Shown here in pieces: positions 1 through 9,349 of a stretch of DNA of 26,684 nucleotides; the stretch's first letter is position 1, and each line of letters starts with the position of its first letter. Origin of the DNA: Allomyces macrogynus ATCC 38327 (lineage: Eukaryota; Blastocladiomycota; Blastocladiomycetes; Blastocladiales; Blastocladiaceae); assembly GCA_000151295.1 (NCBI GenBank), contig GG745364.1:453265-479948 (forward strand), written 5' to 3'. Made by a program: the position numbers and the translations under genes. Below the pieces are notes generated by a model that saw only the letters and a program-made list of their open reading frames with translations, was not told the DNA's origin and made no database searches.

Positions 1-38
<38 letters not shown>

Positions 39-150
39 AATTCCATTTTTTTACCGCTCCGCAAAAAACACGCCAAAGGGGACCCCCCCCCGCCGGAGAC
101 AACGAAACTCCCCCCCCCCAAAACAAAAAAAAATTGCACAACAACAATCT
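1..150. repeat. Homopolymer-rich left edge (poly-A, poly-C)
   Basis: The window opens with 33 consecutive A, followed by C runs (around 84-92 and 110-119) and an A run near 121-132. No coding potential is visible. It lies downstream of the minus-strand EF-hand gene, so it may be part of that gene's 3' flank. A long pure A run exactly at the first base is also typical of a contig end or of an assembly that stopped at a homopolymer. Confidence 0.8.
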
Positions 151-227
151 AATATTACAAATGATCTGGATACATAGGCCCACCGGCAAGAAACAAGAAT
201 CTCGAGAGTCGACGCGCTCGACGCCAT

Positions 228-2036
228 TCACCGCGCGGCCGTCCGAACCGTATTCTTCCGCTCGAGTTGCCCGCCAACCTCGCGACGCGTAGCTCCCAAC
301 GCCTCCTCCCCATCCGGCACGATCGTACGGCGACGGGCAGCACGCATCTCGACCGCGTCCGGCCCGACCGATCTGCCACGGGACCCGCGGGATCCGGGCC
401 ACGCCCACGACGGCGACGTCGGAGTCACGGGCATATCGACGGCCACGAAATCGTTGGCGGTCACGTCGATGTCGCGGTTGATGGCGCCAACTGGCGGGGT
501 CAGCGGCAGGCCAATCTTTGCTAGGTTCCAGCGGCGCGTGACGAGCAGGAAATCGTGCCACGAGACGACGCCGTCGCCCGTCACGTCGAGTTTCGTGAAA
601 ACCACATCGACGAGTAAATTGCGCGCCGCGTCGTCGAGATAGAGCTTGTTATCAAGAATCGCGGCGTCAATCACGGCCCCGACATCGTCGCGGTCCACTT
701 TGCCGTCGTTACGGCGGTCGAGGAGACGGTACAGGACGGCCAGCTTGTGTTCGGCGGCGACGGCCGGGTCTAGGTCCGTGTCATCGAGCGACCGGTCCGG
801 TGCGAGGAGCGTGACGAGCGGGAGGAACGTGTTGAGATCGAGTTCGAGCAAGTCGTCGGCATCATTGACCGCGTGAATCCCGAGCATTTCCTGCACATGC
901 GCGCCCTGGTGCTTGAGCGTCGGCGCGAGCGCGAGCAGCTGGTCGCGCGTTAGGACCACGGGTGCCTTGGACGGCGACGACAGGTCGGTCGGTTCTTCGT
1001 CTTCTTCATCGTCGTCGCGATCAAATACGTCATCGTGCGCAAGGACCGCCGCGGCCGCGAGCGGCGGCGACGACCCCGTTGTAATCGCCGGCTCGTGATC
1101 TTGCGCGTGCGAATGGGTCAACGCGTGCGCGAGCGCCGACGACGAAGAGGCCGCGGCCGTGGGCGGCGGGAGGGTCTCGAGCTGCGTGATCACGGCCGCG
1201 TTGGGAGCCAGTGCAGCCGCGGGCGCCGACGCACTGCTGTTCTTGCGCGTCAGCGACCATGCCACGTCGCGGAACTTGGCGAGCGACCCTTGACGCGTCA
1301 GCGAAGGCTTGCGGTCGAGCGTCGACGGCGTCGCGGACGTGGGCGTGATCGTCCCGCCGCCGCTGCCCGTCGCCGACTGGACCAGGTCGCGCAATGCCGT
1401 GAACTCGGAATCGCGCAGCGGTGCCGCCGGATCGCTGCCGGTCGCGGCGGTGCGCGCGAGAGTCGATGGAATGATAGGCGCCGAAGTGAGCGTATCCCCC
1501 TTGGCGGGCAGCCGGCCGAGCGTGAGCGCGCGGTGCAGTGATGGGCGCACTGATGGCCCGTCCGCACCCGGGTTCGCGACCGTCGGCAGCCGTCGCATCG
1601 ACCCGGCACGGTTGAGCGTCGCGATCCTGGGCAAACGACGGCGGTCCAGCAGCAACCGCGGGCGGCGGCTTTGAGGACGGGGCCCGGTTGCACGGGTGCC
1701 GCGAACTCCGTCGTCACCGTCGTGGTCGTCGTCGCTGGTCCCAGCAAACATGGCCGGTGATGAGGCCATGGTGGTAGCGTCGGTGCGCGGCGGGCGCGGT
1801 GGAACCGAGGGCATCGCGCGCGGCGGCGTCGGCGTTGGTGTATCGTCGCGGTCTTGCAGACGATCGCCGTCGTCGGCGTCGATCAGGTCGGCGGGCAGCG
1901 GGTCCGGGCTCGCGGGCAAGGGCGTGCCGGTCGCGGCGGCGACCCGCTGCAAGTTGCGCAACTGCCGCCGCTGCAGCAGCGACAAGCCGCCGGCATCGAC
2001 GGGGTCGCCCGGTGCCGACGAGGACGGCGATGACAT
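228..2036 (-). CDS. EF-hand protein with calcineurin B-like C-terminal half
   Basis: A single uninterrupted reading frame of 602 codons with a good start context (accATG). The first ~370 residues are low-complexity (Pro/Ser/Ala/Thr-rich, with a Ser run and an acidic patch) and look disordered; several basic-x-x-Ser sites (for example LTRQGS, LTRKNSS) resemble AGC-kinase targets. The C-terminal part holds helices and two EF-hand loops: residues ~440-451 (DRRNDGKVDRDD) and ~484-495 (DVTGDGVVSWHD). The second has the D-x-D/G-x-D/G spacing of a Ca2+-binding loop with D at position 12; the first is also plausible. A preceding segment resembles the degenerate paired EF-hands of calcineurin B or CHP proteins. 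The family suggests a Ca2+ sensor or adaptor; the target is unknown. It is divergently paired with RACK1. The gene-specific role is not recognisable. Confidence 0.8.
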   Translation of the reverse strand: MSSPSSSAPGDPVDAGGLSLLQRRQLRNLQRVAAATGTPLPASPDPLPADLIDADDGDRLQDRDDTPTPTPPRAMPSVPPRPPRTDATTMASSPAMFAGTSDDDHDGDDGVRGTRATGPRPQSRRPRLLLDRRRLPRIATLNRAGSMRRLPTVANPGADGPSVRPSLHRALTLGRLPAKGDTLTSAPIIPSTLARTAATGSDPAAPLRDSEFTALRDLVQSATGSGGGTITPTSATPSTLDRKPSLTRQGSLAKFRDVAWSLTRKNSSASAPAAALAPNAAVITQLETLPPPTAAASSSSALAHALTHSHAQDHEPAITTGSSPPLAAAAVLAHDDVFDRDDDEEDEEPTDLSSPSKAPVVLTRDQLLALAPTLKHQGAHVQEMLGIHAVNDADDLLELDLNTFLPLVTLLAPDRSLDDTDLDPAVAAEHKLAVLYRLLDRRNDGKVDRDDVGAVIDAAILDNKLYLDDAARNLLVDVVFTKLDVTGDGVVSWHDFLLVTRRWNLAKIGLPLTPPVGAINRDIDVTANDFVAVDMPVTPTSPSWAWPGSRGSRGRSVGPDAVEMRAARRRTIVPDGEEALGATRREVGGQLERKNTVRTAAR

Positions 2037-2639
2037 GGTGAGCGCGCGGTGATGGTGCGGATGATGACGGTCAAGCGGAGATCAGCGCGGTCGGCGGGGA
2101 GCGGTCGTTCGACTGGAGACTTTCGGCCGGTCGCGGTCGTGTGCAGCAGCGGATCGGTCGGGGAGCGGGAGCGAGGGCCATGGCACGGGCCTTCACCGCG
2201 CTCATCGACGATTCTGGGGATGCGTGCGCTCATCTTCGTCGTCGTGCTGGTGTCGAGGCGCGCTGATGTCGTGGTGGGAGAGGCCACGACGTTCGCCGGG
2301 TCGGGGTTGAACGGCGAGCAAACGGCCTAGTTCCCACGCCAAGGCATTGGTCCTCGTCAACGAAGTGCAGCGCAAGGTTCCCACGCCATATGACAGGCGT
2401 CAACCCCTTCAACAAATTAAGCGTCTTGACCGGCTCAGCCCACATCGTGCTTGGTCGAGGTGGTGGTGGTTGCTATGGGAAAAGAACCACGACCAAAAAC
2501 GTCAGTTTACGGCACGTGACGAGGTCTCGGCCAGAAGGCTGGCCCTGTCAACAATGGTTTCCAGGCGCCCGTACACGCTCGCTACAAAGCCCACCCATGT
2601 CACCATGCAACGTCCTTCTCTTTCCCCGTTGTCGCCACC
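2037..2639. promoter_or_regulatory. Divergent promoter region between the EF-hand gene and RACK1
   Basis: These 603 bp separate two start codons that point away from each other, so both promoters must lie here. No canonical TATA box is evident. Just upstream of the RACK1 start there is a pyrimidine-rich stretch (about 2610-2624, ccttctctttcccc), which resembles the 5' TOP-type initiation tracts of translation-machinery genes; RACK1 is a TOP mRNA in animals. The RACK1 start context is gccaccATG. Two ATG triplets near 2597-2607 would be upstream ATGs only if transcription starts before them. Confidence 0.55.
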
Positions 2640-4221
2640 ATGTCCGAGAAGCTGAGTCTCCGTCACACCCTTGAGGGTACGCCCCCTCTCGCGCGCTCTC
2701 GAATCGAAATCAACGACCATGGACCGAGTTTCGGCAGCGGTGGTGGTGTTGTCAGTCCCGGCTGGGGGGTGGGCACGGCCATCCATCCGTTTCCGAAACT
2801 CGACCATTTTCGACGACGACCAACCGAATCTGCAACTCGCTCCATGATCACGATCGCTTACCTCCGAGACGTCAACCGTCACTCCCTGCAATCCAACGTC
2901 CAGGCCACCGCGGCTGGGTCACGGCCGTCGCTACGACGCCCGAGGCGCCCGAGCTCCTGCTCTCGGCGTCGCGCGACAAGACGCTGCTCATCTGGCAGCT
3001 GACCCGCGATGCGACCAACTACGGTATCGCTCGCCGTGCCCTCACGGGCCACAACCACTTCGTCGAGGAGATCGCCATCTCGTCGGACGGCCAGTTTGCG
3101 CTGTCGGCGTCGTGGGACAAGACCCTGCGTCTGTGGGACCTGAACACGGGCAAGACGACGCGCCGCTTCGTTGGCCACACGAACGACGTCCTCTCGGTCT
3201 CGTTCTCGGCTGACAACCGCCAGATCGTTTCGGGCTCGCGCGACAAGTCGATCAAGCTCTGGAACACGCTCGGCGAGTGCAAGTTCAACATCACCGACGC
3301 TCACGCTGAGTGGGTTTCGTGCGTGCGCTTCTCGCCCAACCCGTCGAACCCGATCATCATCTCGTCGGGCTGGGACAAGTTCGTCAAGGTACGGCTCTTC
3401 TATTTTTCGCTCGATTTTCATCGAATGTGCGCTACGGCGAGCGATTTTGGGCGAAAAAGGTGACTGTCGCAGCGAATTTCGGGTGCCCGGACTTGTTTTC
3501 GCTTCTCCGAGTCGCGTATGCCTTCGTGCGGCCGACGACGAGAGTGTGGACATGATGGCATTTGAATATTTGCTACTTCAGATGGGGCCGAGGGCCCTTA
3601 TGAGACAGGAAATCCACAATTTTTGCTGATTCCACGTTGGCGACTCCGCACAACCCGGAAATCGTTGCGATTGCTGCCTTATTTTGTTCCGCCCCTGTCC
3701 TCGCCGTCGCTGCCGCGCCGCGGTCTGTTTTCTTCGATATGGATCACTGACTTTTGGCCCACTTCGGCATTTGAATTTGCTAGGTCTGGGACCTGACCAA
3801 GTGCAAGCTCCGCACGAACCACATTGGCCACAAGGCCTACATTAACTCGATCACCATCTCGCCCGACGGCTCGCTGTGCGCTTCGGGTGGCAAGGACGGT
3901 ATCCCGATGCTGTGGGACCTGAACGACGGCAAGCACCTCTACTCGCTCGAGCAGGGTGAGGAGATCCACGCCCTTTGCTTCTCGCCGAACCGCTACTGGC
4001 TCTGCGCCGCGACGGCCTCGGGTATCCGCATCTGGGACCTGCAGACCAAGACGCTCGTCGATGAGGCTAAGGTCGAGGACCTGACCGTCTCGGGCGAGGA
4101 CGCTAAGGTCTCGTACGTCAACACGGTGCCGCTGTCGCTTGCCTGGTCGGCGGACGGCCAGACGCTCTTCGCGGGCTACGACGACAACAAGATCCGCGTC
4201 TGGGAGCTGTCGTCGGTCTAA
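2640..4221 (+). CDS. RACK1: RACK1 / Asc1 / Cpc2, seven-bladed WD40 ribosomal scaffold (3 exons)
   Basis: Exons 2640-2676, 2904-3388 and 3784-4221 join to 319 codons, the family's usual length (about 317). Introns are 2677-2903 (gtacgc...ccag) and 3389-3783 (gtacgg...ctag). Phases fit, and the joins restore the conserved LEGHRGWVT and DKFVKVWDLT segments. The protein runs from [13 protein letters not shown] through seven WD repeats with GH and WD dipeptides, including SASRDKT (the basic R-D-K that contacts the 40S subunit in the family), [24 protein letters not shown] and the late [11 protein letters not shown] loop. RACK1 sits on the 40S head near the mRNA exit and links kinases such as PKC to translation. 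Intron 2 hosts a U24-type snoRNA, as the ASC1 intron does in budding yeast. Identification is very secure; exon ends are well supported. Confidence 0.97.
3546..3635 (+). ncRNA. SNORD24: U24-type box C/D snoRNA inside RACK1 intron 2
   Basis: A 90-nt unit with a perfect 5-bp closing stem (gtgga 3546-3550 with tccac 3631-3635), a C box atgatgg at 3552-3558 and a D box ctga at 3626-3629. The 16-nt element tttgaatatttgctac (3561-3576) is the exact complement of the highly conserved LSU rRNA segment GTAGCAAATATTCAAA, placed directly before a degenerate D' box ttca (3577-3580). The fifth base upstream of D' (g3572) pairs with the C of GTAGC, the U24 target (yeast C1449/C1450 or human C2352 region). 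A hairpin gggcc-gag-ggccc (3585-3597) is followed by a C'-like atgaga (3600-3605), an order I recall from yeast snR24. It would guide 2'-O-methylation after processing from the spliced intron. The second guide, before box D, looks diverged. Confidence 0.92.
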
Positions 4222-5261
4222 GGACCTTCTGACGGTGCGCTTCACGACGGGACGGGGCTCGGCGGGATGTGTTTGTGGATGTCGTGTTGTTGGTTGCGAA
4301 ATACATTTGTGCCAAGGCACGGCTTCTGCGGCGCGTGCCGCAGGCCTCTTTCTGCAGACACTTTGCATTGATTTGAGTCCCATGCCGTCGGCGTGACCGG
4401 CACGTCGCGTTGTGATGGCCGGTTGCTTCGCGGATAGCTGAGGTTGGACGGATCGCTGAGTCTGTTCGCGACCCGGCAGCGGCCGTCGCCTTCATTCAAG
4501 GCGAAAATCGTTTTTTTGAGAGCGCGAAGGCGGAGCTTCCGCGTCTTGCGCTTCGTGCTTGGATCTGTTGCCCCTGCCCTTCTGCTCGTGCAACCCACGT
4601 CGACCTTGATCAACTCGCTCGACCTCAAAAAACGCGTCGTGCAGCGGCAGCTGCACCACGATGCTCAACACGGCCGGCCCACAGCACGCAATGGCCAATA
4701 TGTGCAAGTGACAGCTCTCGCGCTCGAGCTGCGGCGGAGCGGGACCGCCGCTCTGAAAAGCGCGCCAAACACCATCGACCACGACTGGTACCCTCTCGGT
4801 CGCGAGGCCCTAGGGCACCTTGGCCGTGCCCGCCAAGGTCCTACGCACTGTTTGTGGCCTTCGGCCCTCGGCGTGTCACATCTGTAATCGCGGCGCATCA
4901 GCCAAAAGGAGGCGCCGGCCGTGCACCGTCGCATGCATCTCGGTTACTCCCTTGACGGACGCGTCGGGTATGGATCGCGATTCACGCCGAAAGGTACCCA
5001 CGAACAAAGGGGTGGAGAAGCACCCAGAGACGACGGCCTCCACCGACCCAACGCGATCATTGGATGAATCGCGTCGGACGGTGGGGGAACCCCGGAATGC
5101 GGTCGACATGTCCGCGCGCGGCGCGTTTCCCTTGTGTGTGCGCGCGCCACGTCCTCGACGCGCACGTTCGACCCGACCCGATGCACTGGCCGCAGGGAGG
5201 CTGCCGACACGAGCGGTGCATCGTGTTTGCGTCAGCAGCAGCGGCAGCCTCCCCGGCGTGG
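4222..5261. other. Intergenic: RACK1 3' flank and metallothionein upstream region
   Basis: About 1 kb with open frames in several phases but none with a recognisable domain, splice pattern or codon consistency, so I call no gene. The proximal part must carry the RACK1 3' UTR; no AATAAA is evident. The distal part is the upstream region of the small Cys-rich gene. It contains one match to the metal-response core TGCRCNC (tgcgcgc, 5139-5145) and an AGGGG stress-element-like motif near 5008. Both motifs are expected by chance in GC-rich DNA and are only suggestive. Confidence 0.5.
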
Positions 5262-5268
5262 TATAAAA
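5262..5268 (+). promoter_or_regulatory. TATA box of the metallothionein-like gene
   Basis: The sequence tataaaa within gtataaaacgg stands alone in a very GC-rich stretch, about 100 bp before the ATG at 5367. That leaves room for a transcription start near 5295 and a pyrimidine-rich leader (ctctcg...ctctctcc). A strong TATA box is typical of inducible, highly expressed stress genes and supports the reading that the short Cys-rich exons downstream form a real gene. Confidence 0.7.
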
Positions 5269-5366
5269 CGGCGCGCACGCCCCGCACCCGGTTCTCGCTC
5301 TTCGTGTCCATCGATCCGGTTCGACTCTCGCGACCCTCCCCACTCTCTCCACCCACCGCCACCGCC

Positions 5367-5713
5367 ATGTGCAACAACTGCGCTGACTGCAAGAAGTGCG
5401 TGCCCGCGTCAAGCTCGTTGTCTCGCCGCCGCGCCTCGCGCACGCGCGCTCCCCCTCGTTTTCTCCTCGCGAACTGCCACGACTGACGCGCTCCGATCCG
5501 CCGCGCGTGTGTAGGGCTGGCTGCTGCCAGACGGCCCAGGCCTGCAACTGCTCGTGCAAGGGCTGCGGCACCGCCGCGCCGGCGCCCGCCGCCTGCACGT
5601 GCTCGCACACCCCCCGCAGTACGTTATTTCTCTCTGCTCTTGCGCGCAGTTCCATCTTTATCCTCGTTACGGCCGGTCCCTGACTCGTGTCGCGTTCCGC
5701 TGCAACAGAGTGA
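5367..5713 (+). CDS. Small metallothionein-like Cys-rich protein (3 exons proposed)
   Basis: Proposed exons are 5367-5395, 5515-5618 and 5709-5713, giving 45 residues with 11 cysteines. Cys positions are 2, 5, 8, 13, 14, 20, 22, 24, 27, 37 and 39, that is C-x2-C-x2-C, CC, C-x-C-x-C-x2-C and C-x-C. There are no aromatic residues, and Lys lies next to Cys, as in metallothioneins. Introns are 5396-5514 (gtgcgt...gtag) and 5619-5708 (gtacgt...acag); phases agree, and the last exon supplies only the end of a Lys codon plus TGA. If intron 2 is retained, the frame instead runs on to a stop at 5681-5683. The ATG context is gccaccgccATG. The role would be binding Cu, Zn or Cd ions in the cytosol. Because of its size the gene is invisible to ordinary ORF calling. 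The first two exons are convincing; the third is less so. Confidence 0.75.
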
Positions 5714-6390
5714 GCGCCTTTTCCGCTTCTGCGCAAGTAAAAAACCCGTAGTGCCGGCCCCCGGCGGCCGATGACGACCTGACCGACAAGACGAGGAAGT
5801 GAGCTGATGGAGTTTGCATGCCGTGTTTGTACACGATTGAAGACGAGGAATGTATCAAATATACCGAGTGTGGCGAGAAAAACTTGGACCTGCGTCTGGA
5901 TGATCAAATGAGCATCATATGTTGGACGATGCTGCGCTGCAGGGTCGCGCCGGCCGGGGGAGTGTGACCTGAGCCATAACAACTCGGTCAGAACCAACGT
6001 GTTCGTGCTGGTCTGGTCCTCAAAGGCAATGCTGGTCACGGCGGTGGATCAGGGTGAGAACATGTCGACGCCGATTGATATTCTGGTCGAATCGGCCACC
6101 TCAACGGCCAGCAGCGAGTGCCAGGGATGCTATAGTGCGAGAAATGTCCCAAATGTGACAAAGGCACCATCTGGAGGCGGTTTCCTGCGTTCAGTGTGGA
6201 GAGAGCAGCGAGATCAGTTTATGTCGGCAGAGACCAGCGGGTTGGTGCTTTTGAGCATGTCCACGTCAAATCCTGGCCTCATTTGACTCGTCAGCCGCCG
6301 CGACTCCAACGACGGAAGACTTGATTCGCCATCAAATCGCGACGACCAAGTACCGACCCTTCTGCAAGCGGTCGACCTCCACATGCGGCC
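5714..6390. other. Intergenic between the metallothionein-like and WD-repeat genes
   Basis: These 677 bp hold the 3' flank of the Cys-rich gene and the promoter of the WD-repeat gene. A frame at 6062-6286 can be translated but shows no domain or splice partner. No TATA box, tRNA or repeat stands out. Near the right end, an ATG at 6383 lies 8 bp before the chosen WD-gene start in another frame. Confidence 0.5.
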
Positions 6391-9349
6391 ATGGAGCCTG
6401 CCGCAATATCTTCCAGCGTCCCCACCAATCGCGCTCCTCCGCCATTCGCGCACGCCGGGGTCCCACCGACGACGACAGTCCGACCCGACCAGGTTAAGTC
6501 CAAAATCAACGACCATGGCAGCAGCAGCAGCGGCGGCAGCACCGGCCGCGGCTACATTCCAATAAGCAGCTCGAATCGCATCGACAGCGACAAGTCCAGC
6601 ACCAATGTGCATCCGGCCGTGCACGACCATCGGGTCGCTTCGGGAGCAGGGGCGGCGAGCGCAAGCAGGGGAACTCGCAACGACCAGGACGGCGACAACT
6701 ATCTGGCGGCGACTGTAGATGGTCTGACGCTTGATCACGACATTGACGCGGCTGCCAGTACGGTGATGGCGATTGCTGCCGCCCTTGCTGCCCACAACGA
6801 CAACATGACCTATGGTTCCGACGCGAAACCGCCAGATTTGGACTCGCACCCATCTCCGAATTCGTCCAAGACCTTTGATTCGTTCATGCCGTCGTCAGCG
6901 TCTTTACCAGCGTTATCGCGCGCATACCACGCCAATGCCCCACCGCCTTCCCCGTCGGCCTGTCTGATTCTGGACCGAAGCTCGAACCAGCCGCTCCCTG
7001 CCTCGCTCAAGTTTGGCGAACTCCCGCCGCCGGTGCAGCATCAGCTGATCGTTGCAAGGTGCCTGGCTGCGCAACCAGATGGTCCTCCGGGTTTGCCGAC
7101 GGTGCATCTGCCGTACCAGCCCGACGCGGCCCTGGACCCGCTGGAGTTTGGCGTTTTCCATGTGCCGCTCACGCCGTACGAGCGCAACCGTTTGCTTCCG
7201 CTTGCCGTGCACCTGGCGACCACGACTAAGCCCGATCAGAAACTGCGCGTTCCGCTCAAGCGTCTCCCCAGTCTCCCGTTTCGAACCCGCGACGACGTTC
7301 TACGCGCGCTCTCGGATCTCGTCGAAGATGCTGCCGCGCATATTCACCGCGGGGTACCGCCCGTGCGCGCCGAGGGGATCCGGGCGCGTGTCCCGCAACA
7401 GGCGACGACCATTCATCGCAACGGTTCCGCGACGCGACATCCAATGTCGCTGGGTTCTGGTCACCCTTTGGGACTCTTGCGCCGGCGTGCCGCTGGCGAG
7501 ACGGTCGGTTCTATCGACTGGGCGCGGATGCGTGTTTTGGCGCTGAAAGAGGTGGGCAAGGTGCAGGCGAGTTGTGGCGAGGTGAATGTGATGCGGTTTG
7601 TGGACAAGTTGCGCATCGTGTTGTTTTCTCCCGCCACTCCATCGACTCGTCAGCACTCGACTCACGCTTTTCTTTCCTTGCTGCTCTTCGTCAATATAGC
7701 CACCGTCTCGCCATTGGTAGCAAGGCGCCGACCAACCAGCGAGACCCGGGCAACCTGGTCCTCGCACATTTGCCCTCGCACCGTATCCTGACCCCGCCTG
7801 TGCACCGGTCGTTCCGATACATACAAGTTGATCCGGACCACCCTATTCTCGGCGGCCGATTTGTCGCCGACGTGACGGAAGCCGCTGTGGTACGTGACAA
7901 CCGGGTCATTATCGGTGCCGAGGACGGCGCCGTCACGCTGGTGGATGCTGTGACGGGCGAGGTATTGCACGAATGGTCGCCGGTCGCGCACCCACTGGAG
8001 CTCGACGTCTACGACTTTGCCGCGTACGCGGTCAAGGACGTGGTTGCGCACCACGTGCAGAATCACATTGCCGCGGCCACGTATCCGGATGGGTACGTTT
8101 GTGGTTATTGGTGCTCTTGTTTTTGCGATTCGCATTGATTCCGCGCAAATGGACTGATTGCCCTGGGATTTCAGCTCGCTTGTCTTATTCGACACCGATC
8201 TTCTGGAAACGTTTGTCTTCCCGCTGCGGTTCCCTGGGCCCGCGATGCGGATTGTGTTTGGCCACGGCGCCAGCAACAACTACCTATTTGCCGGCACCGC
8301 ACGCCGCACACAGTCGCACCGGCGAGACGCGATGCCGGCCGGTATCTATCGCGTCAATTGGACAACGGGCGAGCTCGACCCGCTGCCCACGGATTTCCCG
8401 CCGCGGCCGATTTTCCCGGTCAAGAACTGCGACATCGCCAGTCTCGCGCTCAACCCGACGGGCGACCTGCTTGTTGCGGCAACCTACTCGAATTTCGATA
8501 CAGGCAAGGGCGACGGCATGGTTCGCGTGTTCCAGGTCCCGGAGCTGGAGCTTGTGCGCGAGTGGTATGCGGGAGTTGTGGACGTGAACGTGGTCGGGTT
8601 CAGGTGCGATTTGGCTCTGGGAAGAATATCCGTGTTTGCAAAACGAAGGACTAATGAACGGCGAGAATGTAGTGACGATAGCCGATACGTTTACGCGGCG
8701 TGCCCCGACAACTTCACGCTCGTCTACGACATGGAATGCGACGGTGACAACCCGCTCGGCGTACTTCCGCACGATGGTACGCCTTTCTGTCGTCATGATC
8801 CTCTCCACCCCTCCATCTAATCCCACCTACTCGCTAGACGCGTCAACCAACGTCGACGACATGCACCGCAGCGACGGCGTGACCGACGCGATCTGGCACC
8901 GCGCCGCGTCGCTGCTCGTGACCGCCTCCGCAGCCGACGACACAGTGCGGTTCTGGGACGTGGCCAAGCTCGATCCGAACCGGCACGGCGAGCGGTCACG
9001 GACCGCGCGCAGTCCGCGCGACTGGTTCCCGGACCTGGACGCGCGCGACGCGCTCGTGCACGTGCTGCACCCGAACCATGGGCCCGTGTTGCGGCTGGCG
9101 ATTGCGCCCAATGAACTGACGCTGGTCGCAGGCACGAGTTCGGGCGCGGTCGTGTTTGCGGGGCGGCCGCTGAGCGATCAGGTGGAGGAGGTGCCCGCGG
9201 CGGGCGTCGACGACGAGGAAGACGGAGACGCGATGGACGTGGACTTGCAGCCCGAACAGCAGCCGCCCGCAGATGCGGCGAATCCGGGTGCTGACGATCA
9301 CGGTGATGTGGACCCGTGGCCGCGGACGGTGCTCGTGATGCCAGCGTGA
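6391..9349 (+). CDS. WD-repeat protein of unknown function (5 exons)
   Basis: Proposed exons are 6391-about 7607, 7700-8092, 8175-8603, 8673-8776 and 8838-9349, about 884 codons. Introns 2-4 (gtacgt...tcag, gtgcga...gtag, gtacgc...ctag) have matching phases and restore repeat-like strands. Intron 1 is less certain: 7608 (gttgcg) to 7699 (atatag) keeps frame, and 7618 to 7724 is an alternative. The first ~200 residues are low-complexity. The second half is beta-propeller-like, with segments such as VIIGAEDGAVTLVDAVTGEVL, NCDIASLALNPTGDLLVAAT, SDDSRYVYAACPDNFTLVYD and a classic TASAADDTVRFWD. The tail is acidic (EEDGDAMDVD). It was not recognised as any named family. An out-of-frame ATG at 6383 precedes the start. 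The propeller suggests a scaffold role; that is inference. Confidence 0.75.

Noticed and set aside
1..33. Telomere or poly-A tail of an mRNA
   Set aside because: No telomeric repeat unit is present, and the adjacent gene is on the minus strand, so the A run has the wrong orientation to be its tail; more likely a contig edge or low-complexity DNA.
2705..2722. Shared 14-bp string tcaacgaccatgg in RACK1 intron 1 and near 6506-6518
   Set aside because: It is short, isolated and without flanking similarity; probably chance or codon-level coincidence.
2677..2903. A second snoRNA in RACK1 intron 1
   Set aside because: At 227 nt the intron is long enough, but I found no C box with a matching D box, closing stem or rRNA-like guide.
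5139..5145. Metal response element for the Cys-rich gene
   Set aside because: A single 7-bp degenerate match in GC-rich DNA; not enough to call a regulatory site.
4444..5266. Open frames upstream of the metallothionein-like gene
   Set aside because: No domain, poor start contexts and competing frames on both strands; typical of GC-rich non-coding DNA.
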